NCBI GenBank assembly: GCA_937885075.1
Contig: CAKZYZ010000045.1
Location: 1-36,962, forward strand
DNA: 36,962 bases
Reading direction: 5' to 3'
Source of the DNA: an uncultured bacterium
GTDB lineage: Bacteria > Auribacterota > Erginobacteria > Erginobacterales > Erginobacteraceae
Under the pieces are notes generated by a model. It was given only the letters and a program-made list of their open reading frames with translations, was not told the origin of the DNA and made no database searches. Shown here one piece after another: positions 31,670 to 36,962 of the stretch. Each line of letters starts with the position of its first letter. Positions within the stretch are counted from its first letter, which is position 1. Position numbers and translations under genes: made by a program.

Positions 31670-32404
31670 TTACTTCTCCACGGTTAAAAGATATGATACC
31701 TGGACTTCCTTGTTCAAGGGGATAATCCAGCGCCGATAGATATCAACCACTCTTACCGGATCGATCTTAGGATCTCCTCCGTCCCCCGTTAATTCGCGGC
31801 AATAGGTCTCCGCCTTAAAGGCGACCCTCTCCAGAACTTGTTCCTCAACCCCCTGATCGGTAATTTTTTTCATCAATCCATTCTGATCGCCGGTTACACA
31901 GAGGAGACGATAACCGTCCGGATCAGCTCTATACTTACTCTCGGCCACAAACTTCCCGTAATGGATCCGCTTGGAGAGAGCCTGAAGGCAGGTTATATCA
32001 CACATTGAGCTGGAGCCATACTGCATATCATCACCGGAACTACAGATATAGGGGACGATCTCTTCTTCGTAGATCCCGCGGATACGGGCATTAATATTGA
32101 CAGTATTGGGCCGGAGAGGATTTTCCGCGTAATGGAGCAGAGGAAGAACCGGCTCAGGGAGGTTACGGAAGAAGGGGAGTTCATCCGGGCTGGTATAACG
32201 CCGGATACGGGCATGCACCTTCTCAATCTCTAAGAGGTGAAACCCCACCAGACTCTCGCCGCCGAGGGCCAGCCCGAAAAACCCGGGCTGGTAGATAATA
32301 TCATTCCGCTTAAACTGAGCCCGCTCGATCAGTTCAAAGATAATTGTCTCCTCCAGTCGGGCCAGGACGTTTCGGATATTACTTAATAATAATTGTTTGC
32401 TCAT
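31670..32404 (-). CDS. Chorismate mutase of eukaryotic type (AroQ, Aro7-like)
   Basis: 244 residues, all-helical. It converts chorismate to prephenate for Phe and Tyr synthesis. It aligns along its length with yeast Aro7: NIRNVLARLEETIIFELIER, HARIRRYTSPDELPFF, LQALSKRIHYGKFVAESKY, ITDQGVEEQVLERV and IIPLNKEVQVSYLL. From memory of yeast Aro7, active-site Arg16, Arg157, Lys168 and Glu198 correspond to Arg11, Arg146, Lys157 and Glu187 here; Thr242 and Glu246 are replaced by Asn231 and Gln235. Gln at the last place is what E. coli chorismate mutase uses (Gln88). This long single-domain form is rare in bacteria, which mostly have 90-residue domains. It sits apart from other aromatic-pathway genes. 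Confidence 0.92.
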   Translation of the reverse strand: MSKQLLLSNIRNVLARLEETIIFELIERAQFKRNDIIYQPGFFGLALGGESLVGFHLLEIEKVHARIRRYTSPDELPFFRNLPEPVLPLLHYAENPLRPNTVNINARIRGIYEEEIVPYICSSGDDMQYGSSSMCDITCLQALSKRIHYGKFVAESKYRADPDGYRLLCVTGDQNGLMKKITDQGVEEQVLERVAFKAETYCRELTGDGGDPKIDPVRVVDIYRRWIIPLNKEVQVSYLLTVEK

Positions 32405-32434
32405 GTTAATTTAGCGACTTCGGCACTAACTTAA

Positions 32435-32498
32435 ACGTTAAAGATAACTGACGTTAAAAGATAAGGACGTTGAAGGGAAAAGACGTTAAAAAGAACTT
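32435..32498 (-). repeat. 16-bp tandem repeat, four units, upstream of chorismate mutase
   Basis: Units at 32435, 32451, 32467 and 32483: ACGTTAAAGATAACTG, ACGTTAAAAGATAAGG, ACGTTGAAGGGAAAAG, ACGTTAAAAAGAACTT. All begin ACGTT and keep an exact 16-bp period. They lie 31 bases from the start codon on the minus strand, so they could be binding sites for a regulator spaced about 1.5 helical turns apart. Confidence 0.85.
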
Positions 32499-32571
32499 AA
32501 CTTCGCCTTTGGTTTTGAACAACTAATTAGCGTTATAATTTCCCCGCAATGCCGGTTCAAGGCTTGCCCAT

Positions 32572-32598
32572 TATTATTTTTGCGAAGAAAAAATAATA
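32572..32598 (-). terminator. A/T hairpin after the unknown gene
   Basis: TATTATTTTT pairs with AAAAATAATA around GCGAAGA, 3 bases beyond the stop of the minus-strand gene. It matches the hairpin at 445-471 in stem sequence, so the two are likely members of one terminator-like repeat family. Confidence 0.5.
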
Positions 32599-32600
32599 GA

Positions 32601-33128
32601 TTATATTTCGTGAAATGCCTTATAGAAAAATGCGGCAATCTGACCGGCGGTCGTTACATTCAGGTTCCCTTCGGCCAGTCTTCTTTTATATTCCCTCATT
32701 GACATGGAGAGAACAGGCCCCTGATTGTGCTCGATGAAGAGCTGGTGGACTTTCTCTCTCCAGATTCCCATCAGGTTTGGATCTACACCAACATCCCATC
32801 TGTCCGCCTGATCAGGATGTTTTGCTCTCCAAAGATTCTCCCAGATATCCCAGGATCGTACGGCCAACGCCATCTGGATCACGCCGAATTCATAATAATT
32901 ATCCGCCTCACCGCTTTTAGCCAGATAGAGGATCTGTTCGATTCGGGCTCGGAAACCCGGTTCATCGGACTTATCTCCGCCATTATCTTTGATCTCCGCG
33001 AAGATTACTCCAACTCTTCCATCCGTACTGATCCGCTCAATTTTCTCCCGGGCGGTGTCCCCCAGACCCTCCATTATTTCGACAACCTCACTGGAGTGAG
33101 TTGGTCCTTTTTTCGATTTTTCACTCAT
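32601..33128 (-). CDS. Unknown soluble protein, 175 residues
   Basis: Not recognised. No signal peptide or membrane segment. It begins with a charged stretch (MSEKSKKGPTHSSEVVEIME), then a helix-strand pattern with RVGVIFAEIKDNGGDKSDEP and RIEQILYLAKSGEADNYYEFGVIQMALAVRSWDIWENLWRA, rich in Trp and Tyr. It stands alone between a chorismate mutase and acetate kinase on the same strand, with 170-base gaps or more on either side, so co-transcription is uncertain. Base composition is like that of its neighbours. Confidence 0.65.
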   Translation of the reverse strand: MSEKSKKGPTHSSEVVEIMEGLGDTAREKIERISTDGRVGVIFAEIKDNGGDKSDEPGFRARIEQILYLAKSGEADNYYEFGVIQMALAVRSWDIWENLWRAKHPDQADRWDVGVDPNLMGIWREKVHQLFIEHNQGPVLSMSMREYKRRLAEGNLNVTTAGQIAAFFYKAFHEI

Positions 33129-33297
33129 TTCTGTGAGGGAGAGCTACTTATTCCCTTTCCGGTTGCGGAATTTTTCCGATATTAAATACTCTCAAATACG
33201 AAACATCGGTACAATACTTGTATTTTAATAACACGCACCGACAAATTTGGTGAAATATTTTACCCTATCGCCCGCGAAGAATAACCTCCGTCTTTTT

Positions 33298-34548
33298 TCA
33301 GGACATAAAAGTAGCGGCATCGCCGCTACTTTTATTAACGCACTCATGAGTATCCCGGGCGATGACCAGTTCTTCATCGGTGGGGATAACATAGACCTCC
33401 ACTTTAGAACTATCCCGTGATATCTTCCCTTCTTTCCCGTTCATCTCAAGGTTCTTATCCCTATCTAGTTCGATCCCTAGAGAATCGAGTGAGCCGGCGG
33501 AGTTCTCCCGGACCAGATCGGAGTTCTCCCCGGCACCGCCGGTAAAGATCACAACATCAGTGCCATTGAGCGCCGCCAGATAGGCGCCGATATACTTTTT
33601 CAGCCGGTAACAATATACCTCCAGGGCCATCCGGCATACTTCATCACCATCACGGGAAGCCTCTATTATCTCCCGCATATCGTTGGACTTCCCGGATAAC
33701 CCCAGCATACCGCTCTCTTTATTCAGGATCCGGGTAAACTCATCGATATCACTCCCCTCTTTGTTGATCACAAACTGATGTATCGCCGGGTCCAGGTCCC
33801 CGCTCCGGGTCCCCATCACCAGTCCTTCCAGCGGGGTAAATCCCATTGAAGTATCCATACTCTTCCCATCTTTTATCGCGGCAATCGAAGCGCCGTTTCC
33901 CAGATGACAGGAGATCGCGCTGGTCCGGGCGGGATCTTTACCGGTCAGCTTACAGTAGCGGTAAAAAACATACCGGTGGCTGGTGCCGTGAAATCCGAAC
34001 CTCCGGATCTTGTACTTCCGGTAATATTCGAGAGGGATAGCGTAGAGGTATGACGATGGCGGCATTGTCTGGTGAAAGGCCGTATCGAATACCCCGACCT
34101 GGTGAACATCAGGCAGTACTTCTTTACTGGCCTCGTATCCCTTCAGATTAGCCGGGTTATGGAGTGGAGCGAGATCGGTACATTCTTTCATCCGATCAAG
34201 AACATTATCATCTATCAAGACGGAGGAAGCGAACTCTTCTCCACCATGGACCATCCGATGCCCCACCGCTTCAATCTCATCCATACTGGATAGAACTCCA
34301 ACTTTCTCATCCAGCAGGAGAGCGATAACTTTCTTAATCGCGGCTTTATGGTCCTTAATCGGTTCAACCGACTTTATCTTTTCTTTCCCGGAAGGTTTAT
34401 AATTAACAATAGCATCATCTTCCCCTACCCTCTCAATCACGCCCCGGGCAAAAACCGTATCTTCCTTCTCCTGGTTATCCCCGGAGGATACTTCAATTAC
34501 CTGGAACTTTACCGATGAGCTGCCACAATTTAATACTAAAATCTTCAC
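33298..34548 (-). CDS. ackA: Acetate kinase
   Basis: 416 residues from a GTG at 34548, chosen because AGGGGAG precedes it and because family members begin MKILVLNCGSSS; an upstream start at 34605 would add 19 unrelated residues. It interconverts acetyl phosphate and ADP with acetate and ATP. Family motifs: NCGSSSVKFQ, GHRMVHGGEEF, FDTAFHQTMP, RRFGFHGTSHRYV, SCHLGNGASIAAI, MGFTPLEGLVMGTRSGDLDP and FTGGAGENS. Phosphotransacetylase is not adjacent. The last codons form a stem (33307-33333, AAAAGTAGCGGC with GCCGCTACTTTT) that may help end transcription. It indicates acetate-producing fermentation. Confidence 0.97.
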   Translation of the reverse strand: MKILVLNCGSSSVKFQVIEVSSGDNQEKEDTVFARGVIERVGEDDAIVNYKPSGKEKIKSVEPIKDHKAAIKKVIALLLDEKVGVLSSMDEIEAVGHRMVHGGEEFASSVLIDDNVLDRMKECTDLAPLHNPANLKGYEASKEVLPDVHQVGVFDTAFHQTMPPSSYLYAIPLEYYRKYKIRRFGFHGTSHRYVFYRYCKLTGKDPARTSAISCHLGNGASIAAIKDGKSMDTSMGFTPLEGLVMGTRSGDLDPAIHQFVINKEGSDIDEFTRILNKESGMLGLSGKSNDMREIIEASRDGDEVCRMALEVYCYRLKKYIGAYLAALNGTDVVIFTGGAGENSDLVRENSAGSLDSLGIELDRDKNLEMNGKEGKISRDSSKVEVYVIPTDEELVIARDTHECVNKSSGDAATFMS

Positions 34549-34689
34549 GGTTACTCCCCTTATCTGATGACGGGCGTTATCTGTTCTGCTATAAGTTATC
34601 CCCACCTGCGGCGGGACTAACTTAGTATTGAACCAAGATTATCATAATTTTCTTGAGATAATAGCGGAAAAAATAATAATGACTATACA

Positions 34690-36315
34690 ATGAGCTATCA
34701 ACCGAAAACAATCATCCTCCCGGAAGGCACGGACTGGGGTTTTCTCCTGAAAGAACCTTATCGCGCGGAATTCGAATCCCTCCTCCCCCCTTTTCTGCGC
34801 AACTGCCGCTGGTTTGGAGGCAAGGCAAAAATTATTTCAGAGACTCATCTGCAAGCCAGAAAATTTCTGCCGGAGAAACAGGATCAAGCCTTGCTCCTGA
34901 TCGTAACCGTCTCTTATCAGAATGCTCCGCCGGAGCGCTATCTCCTCCCTCTATCTTTCCGCTTGACCGAACCGGGCCACCCCCCCCCGGATATCCCGGC
35001 GGCGATGGTCCCGGCCCGGCTCAGGATTGGCGCGCGGGAGGGCATTATCTTCGAGGCGACCTGGGATCCATCTTTCCGGGAGGATTGTTTCCGCTTTATC
35101 TCCCGGAAGAATGTGACCTCTGTGAACCGGAAACAGATCCGGGGGATACCGGGAAAATATCTGGTGGATTGGACCGAAAGCCACGGTTCCATTCCGGAAT
35201 CGAGACTCCTGCGGAAAGAACAGAGTAATACTTCCTTTATCTACGGGAACAATTATTTTCTCAAGATTTATCGCCGGATAACTGAAGGCATCAATCCTGA
35301 AGTTGAGATAATCCGATTTCTCACCGAAGTAGCCGGCTTTCCCCATATCCCCCCCTTCGCCGGGATGATCGAGGAACAATCTTCCGATTCACCGCCGTTC
35401 ACTCTGGGATTGCTCCAGTCCTATGTCGAGCATATCAGTGACGGTTGGACCCACTTCCTGGAGGAGGCCAGGCATTACTTGGCTGAAGGCACTCAGGAAG
35501 CTTCCGATAAACTCCGGAATCCGACAGACCGGGGAAGCAGGACTAATCCGGCCAATACTCGTAGTGCGGGACTTCAGCCCTGCCTGGATGAAGTAAAACT
35601 CTTAGGAAAAAGAACCGCCCAGCTCCATCAGGCATTAGCCTCAGACCCGGTGAACCCGGATTTCTCTCCCGAACCATATTCTCTCTCCGACCGTAAAGAG
35701 CATCTCAACTCATCGCTATCACTACTGGAAGAGACCTTCCTGAGCCTGAAAAATACGGAGAGGAACCTCCCGCCGGGAGTTCGAGTTGAAGCCGGACAAC
35801 TCCGCGAGAGAAAAGCCGCGATTATTAACCGTCTCCGGAAGATAGTGAATCAACCCGATCCGGGACTGAAGATCAGGATTCATGGAGACTATCACCTGGG
35901 ACAGGTCCTCCGTACCGGGGATGATTTCGTAATCATCGACTTCGAGGGAGAACCGGCCCGGCCCATATCCGAACGGAGACAAAAGCGGTCACCCCTGGTA
36001 GATGTCGCCGGTATGATCAGATCATTTCACTACGCCGCTTATGGAGCAATATTTCTCGGCGGAGATCCCACCCCCGAAAGAATAACCACGCTCTCTCCCC
36101 GGGCTGAAGATTGGTATCAGACCGTAAGCGACACCTTCTTAAGATCATACCTGGAAACAATCTCCCGGGGGAAAGCCGATCTTCTCCCTGCTACCCCGGA
36201 GGATCTTAAACGGTTGCTGGATGTATTTCTACTGGAGAAAACAATCTACGAGCTCAACTATGAACTCAATAACCGCCCCGACTGGATAATAATTCCTCTT
36301 CGAGGAATTAAATAA
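34690..36315 (+). CDS. Maltokinase-like phosphotransferase (GlgE-pathway type)
   Basis: 541 residues. The N-terminal cap WFGGKAKIISETHLQARKF and the kinase core KEQSNTSFIYGNNYFLKIYRR lead to the catalytic block IHGDYHLGQVLRTGDDFVIIDFEGEPARP (HGDxHxxQ and the metal-binding IDFEGEP), which is the hallmark of maltokinase and the kinase half of trehalose synthase fusions. It would phosphorylate maltose to maltose-1-phosphate. Typical length is 440-470, and the extra lies in part in a loop at about residues 270-300 that includes a REP-like arm in frame (TRSAGLQPC). No clear ribosome binding site (TATACA before ATG). Partners such as GlgE are not in the window. Confidence 0.85.
   Translation: MSYQPKTIILPEGTDWGFLLKEPYRAEFESLLPPFLRNCRWFGGKAKIISETHLQARKFLPEKQDQALLLIVTVSYQNAPPERYLLPLSFRLTEPGHPPPDIPAAMVPARLRIGAREGIIFEATWDPSFREDCFRFISRKNVTSVNRKQIRGIPGKYLVDWTESHGSIPESRLLRKEQSNTSFIYGNNYFLKIYRRITEGINPEVEIIRFLTEVAGFPHIPPFAGMIEEQSSDSPPFTLGLLQSYVEHISDGWTHFLEEARHYLAEGTQEASDKLRNPTDRGSRTNPANTRSAGLQPCLDEVKLLGKRTAQLHQALASDPVNPDFSPEPYSLSDRKEHLNSSLSLLEETFLSLKNTERNLPPGVRVEAGQLRERKAAIINRLRKIVNQPDPGLKIRIHGDYHLGQVLRTGDDFVIIDFEGEPARPISERRQKRSPLVDVAGMIRSFHYAAYGAIFLGGDPTPERITTLSPRAEDWYQTVSDTFLRSYLETISRGKADLLPATPEDLKRLLDVFLLEKTIYELNYELNNRPDWIIIPLRGIK
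35558..35584 (+). repeat. REP-like arm inside the maltokinase coding region
   Basis: 27 bases with 25 identical to the arm at 28325-28351 (the two differences are A to G and T to C). It equals nine codons and keeps the frame, encoding part of NTRSAGLQPCL in a variable loop just before the conserved LGKRTAQLHQAL helix. Confidence 0.88.
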
Positions 36316-36352
36316 ATCCACATCTCGAATTATTAGTAATTGTGCTTAACGA

Positions 36353-36386
36353 GTAATAGTTTAGCACGCGTAATAGTTTAGCACGC
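36353..36386 (+). repeat. 17-bp direct repeat, two units
   Basis: GTAATAGTTTAGCACGC occurs twice without a gap (36353-36369, 36370-36386), preceded by a weaker copy TTGTGCTTAAC. It lies in the gap between the maltokinase and the transposase. Confidence 0.9.
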
Positions 36387-36465
36387 ACATAACTTACCAC
36401 ATGGCAGGGGGTTAAAAAAGGAAATAGCAGGGATATTCGGAGATTTGTGACCATATTATTAAAAA

Positions 36466-36507
36466 TATAGGGTCAAAAAATATAGGGTCAAAAAATATAG
36501 GGTCAAA
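36466..36507 (+). repeat. 15-bp direct repeat, nearly three units, upstream of transposase
   Basis: TATAGGGTCAAAAAA occurs at 36466 and 36481 and again, cut to TATAGGGTCAAA, at 36496, leading into CCTCGACTATTGACAG. Such GGGTC repeats often accompany REP-associated transposases and may include their cleavage site. Confidence 0.88.
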
Positions 36508-36516
36508 CCTCGACTA

Positions 36517-36545
36517 TTGACAGATAAGCATAGCTTTGGTACTTT
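36517..36545 (+). promoter_or_regulatory. Candidate promoter of the transposase
   Basis: A perfect TTGACA (36517-36522), a 17-base spacer, then TACTTT (36540-36545). The start of transcription would fall at the ATG at 36552; as no ribosome binding site is present, the message may be leaderless. Confidence 0.5.
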
Positions 36546-36551
36546 AGCACC

Positions 36552-36895
36552 ATGTCAAGACCATTGAGAATTGAATATCCGGGGGCCTGGTATCATGTTA
36601 CTTGCCGGGGGAACCAGAGGTTAAAGATCTTCGGGGATGACAAGGACCGGGCAAGGTTCCTTAAGGCCTTAGCGGCGAGCGCCGAAGCATTTAACGTGGA
36701 AGTACATTGCTATGTACTTTTAAAAAATCACTTCCATTTTTTATTGAGGACCCCGGAGGCAAATCTGGGTCGGTTTATGCACCGCTTTAATACCGCCTAT
36801 ATTACCTATTACAACCTGCGCCATCATCGGAGCGGACATCTCTACCAGGGACGCTATAAGGCCATCCTGGTGGAAGCGGATGAGTATTTATTGGA
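36552..36895 (+). CDS. REP-associated tyrosine transposase (RAYT, Y1_Tnp), truncated by contig end
   Basis: The first about 115 residues of a HUH single-strand transposase. MSRPLRIEYPGAWYHVTCRGNQ is the standard start, and the HUH metal motif is in CYVLLKNHFHFLLRTPE (His60 and His62). HRFNTAYITYYNLRHHRSGHLYQGRYKAI and EADEYLLE follow, after which adapter begins at 36896; the catalytic tyrosine helix and the C-terminal region lie beyond the end. The final DRKSVV of the open frame is adapter-encoded. Such enzymes mobilise REP palindromes, and REP-like elements do occur in this window (27496, 28325, 35558). Confidence 0.93.
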
Positions 36896-36962
36896 AGATC
36901 GGAAGAGCGTCGTGTAGGGAAAGAGTGTAGATCTCGGTGGTCGCCGTATCATTAAAAAAAAA
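36896..36962. other. Illumina P5 adapter and poly-A artefact
   Basis: From AGATCGGAAGAGCGTCGTGT at 36896 the sequence is the reverse complement of the TruSeq universal (P5) adapter through GTATCATT at 36953, followed by A only. Not genomic. Confidence 0.97.

Overview
The window is one complete metagenome-type contig: both ends run into Illumina adapter (P7 side at 1-128, P5 side at 36896-36962), so genomic sequence spans only about 129-36895 and the first and last genes are cut. By eye base composition is near 50% GC. The gene set (molybdenum hydroxylase, desulfidases, acetate kinase, ferritin-like protein, no respiratory genes) fits an anaerobic or microaerophilic bacterium of a poorly sampled lineage. 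The many intergenic inverted repeats and the RAYT-type transposase resemble uncultured candidate phyla, but I cannot assign a phylum.

Region 1 (129-14448) is dominated by three BMP-family (nucleoside-type, YufNOPQ/NupNOPQ-like) ABC transporters in tandem. Set 1 is the tail of one permease plus a second permease. Set 2 is binding protein, double ATPase and two permeases. Set 3 is double ATPase, two permeases and binding protein. Sets 1 and 3 are each followed by a TudS-like [4Fe-4S] desulfidase (CD3072-like family). Gaps between these genes hold heptad arrays, long inverted repeats and recurrent short hairpins; upstream of the last binding protein are two tiny ORFs with strong ribosome binding sites, one encoding MARPCCR.

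Region 2 (14958-22244) is catabolic: a DUF1116 protein (AllG/YlbE-like, an oxamate carbamoyltransferase subunit family), a double-domain cyclase-family amidohydrolase with a degenerate first half, and a three-subunit molybdenum hydroxylase (FAD, 2Fe-2S, Mo subunits) ended by a clear terminator. Read together, regions 1 and 2 look like an uptake, desulfuration, hydroxylation and ring-opening island for an unknown, possibly thiolated, N-heterocycle. The substrate is inference.

Region 3 (22455-28309) is a run of small stress and redox genes: an antibiotic-monooxygenase-domain membrane protein, a PNPOx-like protein, DUF4126, an NmrA-like oxidoreductase, a decayed and an intact carboxymuconolactone-decarboxylase-like gene around a lipoprotein, a cysteine-rich small protein, a ferritin-like protein and AlkD. 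Two tiny ORFs are coupled to neighbours. AlkD sits between inverted copies of a REP-like composite repeat.

Region 4 (28617-36895) holds a PaaX-like regulator between two copies of a palindrome, a GNAT-like protein, an orphan amino-acid binding protein, a eukaryotic-type (Aro7-like) chorismate mutase, an unknown protein, acetate kinase, a maltokinase-like gene that contains one REP arm in frame, and a truncated REP-associated transposase. No rRNA, tRNA or CRISPR array was seen.
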